Shown here: positions 28,758-39,760 of the stretch, one piece after another
How the letters are laid out: every line of letters starts with the position of its first letter
Numbering within the stretch: position 1 is the first letter of the stretch
Assembly: GCF_020740795.1 (NCBI RefSeq)
Contig: NC_067290.1
Coordinates: 12,444,001 to 12,508,000 of the forward strand
DNA: 64,000 bases
Direction: 5' to 3'
Origin: Apus apus
Taxonomy: Eukaryota > Chordata > Aves > Apodiformes > Apodidae
The notes under the pieces: generated by a model
Database searches by the model: none
What the model was told of the DNA's origin: nothing
The model's input: the letters and a program-made list of their open reading frames with translations, nothing else
Program-made: the position numbers and the translations under genes

Positions 28758-31700
28758 CTAGGGTTGGGGCTGCAGGGCTGACTGTGCCCCAGCAGAGTCA
28801 TCAACGCGGTTGGAGTGCCGCACCCTCCTCCATGCCCTCAGCAGTGGCAGTGGGAAGATGGATCTAGACTTTGGCCGCACTGCTTGGAGGACGTGGAGGG
28901 TCTGTAGTGCTAGGGAGGAGACGAGGGCACTGCCATCTTCCTGTGCGCCTTGGAGGACTGTGGAGACAAAGCAGCAGAGGTGAGGTGGCAGCCAGGAGGG
29001 AGCCAAGGGACAGGTAGCTTGGCTGGAGGCTGCTGGTCAGGAATATCCCCCTGCAGAAACAGCCCCCTCCCCATAAGCGTGCTGGGAGGGGAAGCCGGCC
29101 CAGGCTTGGGGGGAGCTCCGTGCCAGGGTCCTTCCTCCTGGCTGCCCTCACTCACCCCCTTTGATGTGCTCCACCTCCTTCTCCTGCATCCGCCGGCCGA
29201 TGAGCCCTGGGGGGACACGATGTGTCAGGGACCCTGCCACCCATCCCGACCTGCTGGGGAGGGCTTACCCCAGCCAGGGTGCAGCATTGGGGAGCCTTGT
29301 GCCAGCCCCACAGCCGAGGGGTGGGGGTGAAGAGGTGCCCTGCGGGTCCTGTGCTGGGACACAGGGACCCCAGGAGAGGGAGGGACCCAGGACCGGTGGC
29401 TCACCAATGACCCGAACAGCCTCACAGCGCAGGAGCTCCTGGGGGCTCTGCAGGTACCCCTGGCACTGGAGCAGGAACTGCTTGATCTTGGTCTTCTTCC
29501 TGGCCAGCTGCAGAGAGGAGAAGAGTGCAGGCCTGGTGCAGAGCTGACCCCGAACCCAGGGCCACCCTTCTGCCCCCCAGCAAGACAGGACAGTCCTGGC
29601 TTCCCGCCGTGTGGCATCAGGATTTGGAGGGAGGAGAGGGCTCCCTGAGGATGCTGGGGTGCCATCAGGGTGGCAGGGTCCCCTTTGGGGCCCCGAGGGT
29701 GAGGACAGCCTGGAGCAGAGCCTGCTCTGGGAGGCTGTGTGCAGCCACGGGGGCACAGCCATCTGTCCCCCCACTGGGCACGGGGCAGGGGGGCTCCCAG
29801 GGGGGTCGGGGCTGTGCTTACCAGGCACCCCCAGATCAGCTGCGCCTGCGCCTGCTCTGCCAGCTGCTCCAGCTGCCCCCATTTCAGGAGCCGTCCAGCG
29901 CTGCGGAGGGCTTCCTGGGCAGCCTGGGGAGCAGCAGAGATGTCACCACCACTGCTGGTGGCACAGGGCCCCGTGTCCCCCCTCTTGGCAGGGCTTGGAG
30001 CCTGTCCCGGCCCATGCAGGGAAGATGTACAAGCTGGGGCTTGGTGCTGCCACCAGGTTCAGCACCCCAGGGAAGAGAAGGGTGGTCATGTCCTCTGGCT
30101 GGAAGCCTGCTGGGGCTTCAGTGTTTTGACCTTGGTAGCCCCAGACTGCTACAGAGCCATAGCCCAGTCTCTGGGGCTGCAGGGACCCTGCCAGGGGCTG
30201 TGTAGGGGGAGCTGGCTGGGAAAGGGACCCACTTCCTCATCCATCTATCCGGGCAGCAGGAGGAGAAAGGCAGCAGCTGGCAGGGAAGGGGAGCTCTGCC
30301 TGGTCCGAGGGCCTTGGCAAGCTGTACGCCCGGTGACACACGTTGGAAGGGTTTGCTGTTGGCACTGCCCTGCCTAAAGGGCCACTCGGGCAGAGAATCC
30401 CACCTTGGTCACAGTCTTCTCCTGGTCAAGCAGGTGAAAGGTCAGGGGGATCAGGCTGTTCCACACCTCCTTCTTAATTTTTTTCCTTTCACCTTTCATC
30501 AACCCCATCAGATGACCAAAGAGTTGAATGGAGCCCCTCCGCACGGTGTCCAGGTCCTGAGGGAAGAGGGGAGGAGGATCTCAGCCCCAACACCACGGTG
30601 AGCAGGGGGCTGATGTGGAGATGGATGTCTCCCAGATGGCCTCAGCCAGCCCTGCTCCAAAAGGGAGTGGGCTGCTGCGTGCTGGGGTCCCTGGGGCTGG
30701 GGTCCGGAGAGGGAGACCCTGAGGAGGGCTGGGGGTTGGTCACTGGTGGGCTCAGCATGACCGCAGCCACCCTGCCGCCAGTGTCCCCGCGTGGCAGGGG
30801 GACCAAGTCGGGGCCCGTTCATGCGGGGTGTTTGGAGCCACGGAGGGCAGGGACGGGGTCTGGGGGCCGTGGGGCGAAGCAGAGGGGGGGGAGGCAAACG
30901 GATGAACCCAGTGAGGGGGGCACAGGGCTCTCTCCCAGCCTCACGTCATCAAAGAAGGTCGAGAGCTTCGCTGCGACGTCCAGGGCGGTCAGGCTGCCCT
31001 CCTCCCCCTCCAGCAGCGGCAGCATGGCATCCAGCACGGGCAGGGCCGCGGCACGGGTGTCACTGCCGCCACCCTGCAGCAGCTCCACAATGCGTGGCAG
31101 CAGGGTCAGGGTTTTCTTTGCCTGTGTGAGACACGACGCCTCCTTTGTGTCAAGCAGCCCCCGACGGCAGGGCTGAAACCCCCCTCCACCAGCCCCGGCC
31201 TCACGGGGCTGACAGGGCAAGGTCCCAGCAGACATGGCTCCCCAGCAGGGCCATGGGAAGAGCGAGGCCCGGGGGGGCAGGCAGCACTGGCTCCCTGCAG
31301 CCCCTCGGCTGTCCCCATCCCCACCAGGGGCCCAGGGCAAGCTGGTGGCCACTGGCACTGCCTGGGCAGCTGCCCCACCTGCCAGCAGCCCCCAGCGAGG
31401 CCGCTGCGTTTCAGCCCGGGGCTCAGCACCCCACGGCCTGGCTCTGCAGGCCCCGTGCTCCGGGCTGGGGGCTTTGGGCTGGCAGCAGGAGCCTGTTCCT
31501 CTCCGCACTGCTGCCTCCCTCCTGGCACGGCACAGCCGTGGGGCGGAGGGCCACGGGGGCAGGAGAGCTGGCAGCAGCCGGCACAGCTCCCAGGGCCCAG
31601 CAAAGCCCCAGCCACCGCGGCACCCGCCACCCACAGCTGCACCCTGGGCTGTGTCCCAGCTGTCCCCTGCTCACTGTGTCAGGCCTTCTAGTGAGCTTCA

Positions 31701-34700
31701 GGATGCCCCCGAGCACCAGGCTGGGCATCCCCGGGCACTGACTCTCCAGATATGCCGCAAAGATCTTCAGGGCAAAGTCCAGAACAAAATGAAGTCTGGG
31801 GCAGTCCAGCATCTGAAACACAGGCAGCAGGGGCTGGCTCCAGCCATCAGCCCAGGGAGAGGATGCCGGGGAGAGACCAAGCCCAGATGGGGGTAGCAGG
31901 GATTGTGGAGAGCCCCCGTGTCCCACAGCACATGGGTTGCTTGCCTGCTCCTCCATGGTCCCAAGCACAGCCCACCCACTGCCTCAGCTCCCCCCACAGC
32001 AGTGGGCACAGGAGAGCTGAGCGTTGGAGGGGCTTGGAGCAGTGTCGTCAGGCTCACCTCGACGAGGAAGACCATGGCGGTCATCTCCCAGGGGGGGCTG
32101 TCCACAGTGAGGAGCTCTACCAGAGAGCAGAAGAAGATGATGCACAAATCTCTGGAGTATTCTGCTATCTCCCTGGCAGGAGGAAGGAGGCACCGTCAGG
32201 CCTGAGCCAGCTGGGCACTCGTCTTTGGGGTTTGCAGCAGTCTGGACATCACCAGGCTGCAGCACTTGGATCTCCGCGTGCCATCAGCACCCAGGGAGGG
32301 AGTGGTGCCCAGTCCCTGAGGTGTGAGGAGAAGGGGCTCTCACCTGGCGATGACCTGTATCCCTGTGAGGCGGGTCTGGGCGCTGAGCAGGGCATCCCAG
32401 CCCCCCTGCTCCTCGATGGCCTCCACATGTCTCTCACCCCCCATCTCGCAGAGTAACAGTCTCATAGACTGCACTGCAGCCCTGCACAGGGAGAAGTGCT
32501 CAGCTCCCACCAGGACCTCTGGCTTGGCTCTGGGTGGCTTGCAGGGATGAAAGGATAAGGATGGAGTACCTGGTGTAATAGAGCTGATCCTCCTGGAGCT
32601 CCATACAGATTTCCTCCTCGTGTAGTGCCAGCTCCGTGGTGAAAGCCACTTGAAAAAGCAGCCCCAGGAAAAGCTTGGGGAGAATCTTCCTCTTCAACTC
32701 GTACTCGCCGACGGCCTGCAGAGCGTCTTCCCGCAGGAGGATCTCCCTTATTGCCTCGGTTGCCTGCAGAAGCCACCCAGACATTGAGATATCCCTGGTG
32801 CCCCTAGGGAGGTCAAGGCTTTGGGTGCGACCAGAAGGGGTGTGGGAGCCTGGAACCACTGAGAACAGCCATAGAGGTCAGAGAGGCCTCATCAAGCAAC
32901 TCACAGCCAGGGAGAGGAAGAGTGGGTCATCTTTGGTGGAGGTCTTGGGCAGCAAGTAGTTGAGAAGCTTGCGGAGCAGGTCCCGCAGCACCTTCTCTGC
33001 CAGTTGGGGTTCAGGGAGCATCACCCTACACATGATCACTGAGCCACTGTGGGGAGACAAGAGTTCTGTCAGAGGGGACATCCAAGAGGACGGCCAGGCT
33101 GAAGTCTCTCAGGAGAGTCTTGGGTCGCCTTTCCGTGTGAGAGGAGCCCCAAAGACTGTTGGGCCCTGCACCTGGCGTACGTCGGGGCGCACTGCAGCAG
33201 GCTGGTCACCACCTCGCTGACGTATTTCAGGGTCATCCTCTTGAGAGTGTTCTCCAGGTTTCTGAGGGCTGACACTGACGTGATGGAGGGCCCGTTTCTA
33301 TAGATGGCCCACACGATGTTCCGCACCTAGAGGGGAGACATGGGTGGGAATGGGAATGTCAGCAGGGGGAGCGCAACCGCGTCCCCAGCTCCCGCTGGGA
33401 GCCGCTCCCATTCCCGTTGCGCTACGATGGCTTGAGATGGCGTCAGTGCTGGCCAGGCAGGGAGCCAGGGGAGGAACTGTCCCCCAGTGGGGTGGAATTC
33501 AGCTGTGCCACCCATGGGCTACTCACATGCTCCTCCTGGAAGACTGTTTTCTCCACAAGGATGTTGACCATGTAGACAGCCATCTGGATGCTGTCTGGGT
33601 TGGAGTCTTCCATGTTTGTGATGGCCATGAGGACGAGATCTGCCCTGTCAGAAGGCTGCAGGTATTGCATCAGTATCTGTGGGATGAAAGAGAAGGGAGA
33701 TGTGTCACCTAGAGAGAAGCTTGCCGGAGGCCTTTGCCTAGCCCTTGCTCAGGAGCAGCACGGGTCCCCACCATCCCTGTGCATCGGGTGTCCCTGCGCT
33801 CAGGCTGAGCCCCCTGACCAGCAGCCAAAGGCACTTCTTACCGAGAACATGTTGCAGACATGTTTGACTTTCAGGCTGCGCCAGGCCTGCAACATTTCCC
33901 ATTGACACTGGAGCTGCAGCATCTCTTCGTCACCCCGCCCGGAACACCTGCCTGAGGAGGAGCAAAACCGGGGTGCTCAGAGGGAGAGTGAGGAGCTGGA
34001 GGTGCAGTCTGAGGACACCAGGCAGAAAAGTTGCTGGCAAAGAAAGAGGGCAGCCAGGCAGGGGAGGAGCAGATCCCCAGCGAGGGTCCAGGGCTCTTGC
34101 GAGCAGGGGCGAGGGGAAGTGGCTGTTCAGCCTGCAGGCAGGCAGCTTGGATCAGGTTCTCCCTCGCTAAGGAGGGTGGTCCCTGGCTGCCCGTTTCTAG
34201 GGGGACCCAGCCCGACACGGTGTCTCTTACTTCTCTGCTGCAGGAGGAAGACGTGCAGCTGAGACAGGGCTTCTGCGGCCTGCTGGCGGATCAGCTGGTT
34301 GCTGCAGACGCAGCAGAAGGTGAGCTGCCCCACCAGCATCCCCAGCACGTCAAACCGGTGTGTTTCGGAGCGCTCGTGCCCGAAGTGCACGGCTTGTGCA
34401 AAGCAGGGGCAGACCTGGGGAGAGAGAGGCAGGGCAGGCACAGGGTGAGCCCGGGCACACAGTGAGCCCTGGCTGCTCCCAGAGCAGCAGCTCAGGGCAG
34501 GGCTGCCAGACCCAGGCTCCTGCCTGTGGCCGTGACAGCCCTGGGAGAGAGCCCGGACAAGACAGGGCAAAGAGCCCTGCTCCCAGCCTCCTGCTGGCTG
34601 GGTGCCCAGCTTCCCTGGGAGGTGCTGGGGGCTCAGGGGCACCGGGGCTGCCCAGGCCAGGAGCTCAGTACCTGCAGCCCAGGGTAGGTGGTGATGAAGC

Positions 34701-37168
34701 CGATCACCTGGGCAATCCGTGCCACGGCCCTCTCCCGCACCTCTTCTGGCTGGGACGTGGTGAAGTGCAGCAGGAGCTGGGAGGAGAAAAGCTGGTGATG
34801 TGGCCTGGAGGTGACAGGCCACAGCATGGCAGGGCCAGGCTCGCTGCAGGGCAGTGCCTGGGGTGGGCCACGTGTCCTCCTTGCCCCCTCGCAGCCACCT
34901 GCTGCGGCCAGGCAGGTCACTGCATCCTGCTCCTGCAGCTGCCTCTGCCGCCTTCCACTCCCTCCTCCCCCCAGAACATCCCTCAGCTCCCCAGCCAAGG
35001 CTCTGGGCTGGCCACCTCCCTCGGGATCTGTGGTAGGGGCCTCTGGGATATGGCCCAGAAGGGGCTCGGGCAGCAGTCAGAAGGCAGGGGCCTGGTGGGG
35101 GGAAGGAGGGACATTCTCTGTCCCCCTCCTCACACCAGGAGCTGGGGGGGGGCGGGGAGCAGGCACTGCTCAAGCCAGAGCTCACTGCCTGTGAGGACCC
35201 CTGTGCCAAGGACAGACCTGAAAGATGTTCTGCAGATCCTGGGCAGCAGCATCACCACCGCTGCGTATCAGCTCCTGCAGCATTCTGTCCATCACAGCCA
35301 GGGTCTGCAAAGGGGACAGAGGCTTGGGAGCAGTCCTTGAAGCCTCAGCTGTGACCCTGCGGTGCCCAGGAAGGGGCCTTGGGCCGAGGGAGCTCTTTGC
35401 GGCTCCCCCCATCACGGTTTCAAGCTGGTCCAGCAATTAAACAAATGACAGATGCTCTCTCTTAATCCCTCTCCCCCCCAGGAAAGGGAAAGGAAAGAGG
35501 TGGACAAGCCCACGGCATACCTTGGAGTAAGCCTGGGCGCCCTCCTGCTCCTCCAGCCGAGGCACGCAGAAGACGCTGGAGAAGCAGGTGTAGAGGAGGC
35601 TGGTCAGCCTCTCCCGCGGCAGGAGCCCCACTCTGCTGCAGGGACAGAGAATTGCTCTTGGGAGCCGGCACGGAGGAGGCAGAGCCCAGGGTTGGAGATC
35701 TGGACTGACTCCACGCCGTGGGTGACCTCTCAAGCCCCGTGACACTGCCAGTGATGTCCGGAGGGAAACCCTGGTGGCACCCCCTGGCCCTGCTGTCTCT
35801 CTCCCTCTTGGGTCAAGGACTGGGGATGCCCTCGCCTGGGACCTGTGCTCCTGGGGCCACTGGGCACCAGGGAGGCCCAACTGGGGGCTGGGGCAGGTAC
35901 CTCAGCGAGGTGATAGCCAGCATGACTTGGCATTGAACTGCGGTGTCCAGGTGGTCAGTGGGCTCATCGTTCAGCAGTCCCTGGGAAGCACAGCAGGGTG
36001 GGACAGGTCAGGACAGGGCAGTCTCCCTTGCCCAGCAAGGGCCTGCGGGGCTGGCAGAGCCCACGTGCTCCCACCCTGGCCCCCCCTCCCCACTCAGCAC
36101 CCAGAGGTCCCAAGCTCCGTGGCAGGAAGGGCTGTGCCCATCACAGAGCCACAGGCTGGCCGAGGGACCTGCAGACGGTGTTGATTCCAAGTCCTGGCTC
36201 CAGCCGGGCCACCCAGGTGTCTCTGGAGCACCTCCGAGGATGGAGCGCTGGAGCAGCCTTCATTGGTGCCCTGCCCTAACCGGCCAAGCCCTCTCCTGCC
36301 CCCAGGGCTGTGCTGCTGCCCCTGCTCCTGCCGCAGCCTTCCTGCTCACCCCCTCACCTCGATGGTCTCCAGCACCTCCTCCTGGCAGAAGGAAAACAAC
36401 TGCCACTCAATGGAGTGCCCACTGATGCTGGAGCAGGTGGTGCAGATGTTGTCCAGAAACTCCAGCTTCTCATCCTTTTGCTGCCAGCCGGAGAGGGGAC
36501 AGATGGACAGACGGTGTCAAGGGGGAGAGAGAGTCGGGGGAGCCCAGCTCAGCACCTTCTGAGCATGGGATAGGGGCAGAAAGACCGGCCAGGTGACACA
36601 GGCACAGCCTCGTGGAAGTGGCCACGGATACCTCTGGTCTCTTCCCAAAGATGAAGACTCCGATGGTGTTCAGGAGGAAGAGAACTGACTGAAGGACTCC
36701 GAGCAGAGCTAGGGGGCAGGCAAGAGGAGAAACTTGAGCCGTCTGCCCAGCTCCTGGAGATGTCAGCAGCCCTGGCTCAAGGCTGGGAAGCTGCTGTCCC
36801 GTATGCACGCCAGGGATGAGGGTGCAGTGCTGGCGGGCAGCACAGGGAGGGGGCCCTGGCACGCCCAGGGATGCGCTGGCACCAGGGGCAGGGCGGGTCC
36901 CTGTGCAGGGATACAGCTGTGATGGGGCTGTGCCCCTGGGTCCCTGGCCGCTGCTCCCTGGGAGTCCTGGTGCCAGCCTGGCTGGAAGGTGTGAGCCTGG
37001 GACAGGGCAGGGCGGGCAGCCCCTGCCCCCCGTGCCCACACACTCACCCGCCCGCAGTGCCTGGACCTGGGTCTCCATGCAGGGCTCGGGCTCGGAGCTG
37101 GCGGCCGGGGGATCCCCGGGCTGCATCGAAACCTCCTTGGGCTGCCCGATGGCTTGATTGTCCTCCAT
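28758..37168 (-). CDS. MROH (maestro heat-like repeat) family protein, copy 1
   Basis: HEAT-repeat helical protein of the Maestro/MROH family; molecular function unknown. There are 22 coding exons (minus): 37168-37048, 36708-36632, 36480-36358, 35980-35901, 35635-35521, 35304-35218, 34776-34672, 34414-34231, 33951-33842, 33676-33527, 33326-33172, 33046-32905, 32763-32570, 32481-32344, 32172-32058, 31812-31675, 31121-30945, 30556-30404, 29923-29822, 29507-29405, 29206-29156, 28957-28758. All have GT/AG sites and compatible phases, giving 939 aa with no disruption. Typical blocks are RFDVLGMLVGQLTFCCVCSNQ, SGGDAAAQDLQNIF and ITSVSALRNLENTLKRMTL. A hydrophobic stretch (LLGVLQSVLFLLNTIGVFIFG, about residues 42-62) might be a membrane segment or a buried helix. 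The start ATG is three bases downstream of a CAG acceptor region. Copy-specific residues: Ala6, Ile7, Leu467. Which MROH subfamily it belongs to I cannot decide; bird relatives are often labelled MROH7- or MROH2B-like. Confidence 0.85.
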
Positions 37169-37554
37169 CCTGTGGGAGGCAGGACGTGAAGGGTGAGGGA
37201 GACCCCTCGCCTGCCGGGCTGCCCTGCCATGGGATGGTGAGGCAGGGGTGGCCAAACTCAGGGGGCTTTTTGCTCCCACCCTGTCCCAACACCGTCCTCT
37301 TAGACACTACGGGGGCAAAGCTGGGTGACACAGGGTGCATCCAAAGCACCTCTCAAGCCCCTGATTGTCCCTTCCCCAGGTCCTCTCTGGCTGGCCCAGA
37401 GACCCACGGACCCCTCCTTGTCCCGGGGGGACGGGACTGACTCCCTCCTCCTCCTCCTCCCGCTATGGGGCTGGGGCTCATCTGTCCCGGGAGCATCTCC
37501 CCGTGCTGCGGGGACCCGTCTGTCCCCTGTGCCGGCTCCTGGTGCTGCCCCCAC

Positions 37555-37942
37555 CTGGAAGCCAGGGCGTGCCGGGGTGCAGCCTCCAACCTCTCAGCGC
37601 TTCGAGCCTCTTTTCTCATAATAAACCAGTCCCGGGACAAAGGATTCCCTCTCTCTCGAGCTGCGAGCCAGAGAGCGCCCTGCCGAGCGCTCATCCGCGG
37701 GCACCGCAACCGTTGAGTGCCCCGAACCTGTTGCCAGGACGCACGTTACAATGCCCCGAAGGTTCCAAAGAACGTTCCAAGGAACGGGACGTTCCAAGGA
37801 ACGTTCCAACGCTGGAACCAGTTCTTGGGGGGGGCCTCGGAACCATGGAACGGGGGAGGGTTCCATCCCCCTCTGCGGGGTGCGCGGACCCGCTGTTCAA
37901 AGTGCGGGCCGTACCGGGGGAGCGGGAGCCCCGCCCGGGCAG
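37555..37942 (-). promoter_or_regulatory. MROH copy 1 promoter and non-coding first exon
   Basis: A minus-strand donor, TTCCAG then GTGGGG, at 37555/37554 fits a non-coding first exon spliced to the acceptor before the ATG exon. Upstream, 37761-37824 is a cluster of TTCC/GGAA half sites: GAAcgTTC twice (37770-37777, 37799-37806) and TTC-N4-GAA three times (37763, 37775 and 37792). The half sites resemble HSF or STAT6 elements. CpG-rich sequence continues to 37942, where GRM2-like sequence begins. The promoter role is inferred from position. Confidence 0.5.
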
Positions 37943-38531
37943 TGTCCCCTGCCCTGAGCCACTGAGCCGCATGTCCCCCCAGCCCTTGCAGCGAGCCATG
38001 GGGCAGGTGTCCGGTGTCACCTGCACCGAGCCATGGTGCACATTCCCCCCATCCCCTGCAGGGAGCCCTGGCCCATCTCTGCCTGTCCCTTGCACCAAGC
38101 CGTGGTCCAAACCTCCCTGGCCCCTGCACAGACGCAGCTCATCTCTCCCGCCCCGCCCCGAGCCACAGTGGATGTCCCCCCAGCCCTCGCACTGCAGCCC
38201 CCGGCCCTTCACCTGAGCCATGCTGCACGTGCCCCATCCCCTGCCCCAGCCGCGGTGCCAGGCCCCTCTCCCTCTCCCCAAGCTGGGCTCCACACCCCAA
38301 CTCCCTCTTGCCGAGCTCCCCAAGTCCCGCCTGGCTCGCACGGCTCCAGCTGCACCTCCCGCTCCCTCCACGCCCAGCCCTGAGCTGGCACACGCTGTCC
38401 TCGCCCCTGGCACCCACCTGCCACCCTCGCCCTATTGCCCGCCCCGCTCCCCTGCTGCAGGGCCTTTCACGTCCCCCCTGTGCCAAGCTCTGCCCCACGT
38501 CCCCCTCCCCGGGCCACTGGAGCTCCCCCGG
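37943..38531 (+). repeat. Near-identical copy of GRM2 3' UTR segment (unit 1)
   Basis: Matches 22902-23496 almost base for base over about 590 bp; I saw one C-run length change, one T/C change near the end and a few others at most. It has the same orientation as in GRM2. It contains open frames (for example 38014-38664) that are only shadows of GC-rich repetitive UTR. Confidence 0.9.
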
Positions 38532-39050
38532 GCGCTCTGCACAGGTTCACGTTTTTCTCCTCATTTTCAGCCCCAGGAAAAGCCACCGAGCGCTTCTCCC
38601 TGCCCCCACTTTCACCGTTGCTTTAGTATTTAGTGTTCCCAGTTTTTCTCAACTAGTTCCATAGACTTTTCAAAACTCTAGATTTGTGTAGAAACAAGGA
38701 ACTTTCATTTTAATTCGAAACTACAAAACATCTTTTGGGAGAAATGTTAACCAACAGATAACTTTAACCAACAGATATCTTTTAACAACAGATAACAATA
38801 GATAAAAACAGATAACAATAGATAACAACAGATCGATAACAACAGGTAACAACAGATATCCCTCCCTCCCACAATCCCTCATCACTTCCCTCCCTCACTG
38901 CTTTCCCCATTACCTCCCTCCTTCCTTGCCTCCCTCCTTCTGTTCCTCCCTCCTTCCCTTCCCTTGCTATGCCCTGGGAGACAGGGCAGCAGTGGGGGCA
39001 AACACCCACTGCCTTCCTCGCCCCTGCACAGCCCCGAGGGCAGGAGGCAG
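38532..39050. repeat. Unit 2 left part: diverged GRM2/RRP9 UTR-junction copy with (AACAGAT)n
   Basis: Same content as 27654-28172 with almost no change, now directly preceded by the near-identical GRM2 segment. It includes the AACAGATA simple repeat (about 38761-38858) and pyrimidine tract. Confidence 0.7.
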
Positions 39051-39425
39051 GCCTTGCAGAGGGCAGACCCCCATGCGGGGGTCAGCAGGGTCCAAGGGGG
39101 CACACGACACCCCCCGCTGGTGTCCTGCCAGCTCTAGGAGCCTGGTGGCAGGCAGGGTGCAGGGCACAGCTGCAGGCCTTGCAGAGGGCAGACCCCCATG
39201 CGGGGGTCAGCAGGGTCCAAGGGGGCACACGACACCCCCCGCTAGTGGCCTGCCAGCTCTAAAAGCCTGGTGGCAGGCAGGGTGCAGGGCACAGCTGCAG
39301 GCCTTGCAGAGGGCAGACCCCCATGTGGGGGTCAGCAGGGTCCAAGGGGGCACACGACACCCCCCGCTAGTGGCCTGCCAGCTCTAGGAGCCTGGTGGCA
39401 GGCAGGGTGCAGGGCACAGCTGCAG
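39051..39425. repeat. 125-bp minisatellite, 3 copies (unit 2)
   Basis: Units start at 39051, 39176 and 39301. One more copy than in unit 1 accounts for most of the 128-bp difference between the first and second array periods. Confidence 0.88.
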
Positions 39426-39449
39426 GGCCAGGGGCTCCAGAGCCAGGGT

Positions 39450-39543
39450 CTACAATCTGTCGGGGGCTTCAGGGCTGGGGGCTGTGGTCCTGTGCTTCTG
39501 GGGAAATGCTGTTCTTGGCTTGTGTGAGCCTCCACAACCAGCC
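39450..39543 (-). pseudogene. Decayed copy of the RRP9 last exon (unit 2)
   Basis: Same sequence and same defects as the fragment in unit 1, so decay happened before the array was amplified. Confidence 0.8.
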
Positions 39544-39702
39544 AAGTGTCACTCTGCCCCTCAGGGACCCTCAAGCAGGGCATGGACTCCGTCTCTGACT
39601 TGGTCTCTCCCAGCCCAGCAGAGCAGCTGGTGCTTCATGGCTGGGCTGAAGCGTGGGCAGGTGTTGCCCTGCGCCTGCTGCTCGCCCCAGGATGGCGGCT
39701 GA

Positions 39703-39743
39703 GGTGTCTTCTTTTCTCTTGGGCTTGGGGAAAAGAAGACACC
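39703..39743. other. 14-bp perfect inverted repeat after the MROH stop (unit 2)
   Basis: Same stem and 13-base loop as in unit 1, with no change. Confidence 0.7.
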
Positions 39744-39760
39744 CCAGCCTGCAAAGCATC

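Noticed and set aside
38014-38664. 216-aa Pro/Ser-rich open frame repeated in each unit
   Set aside because: It lies in copies of the GRM2 3' UTR, which is repetitive and cytosine-rich; the frame is not kept in the parental copy beyond the shared segment.
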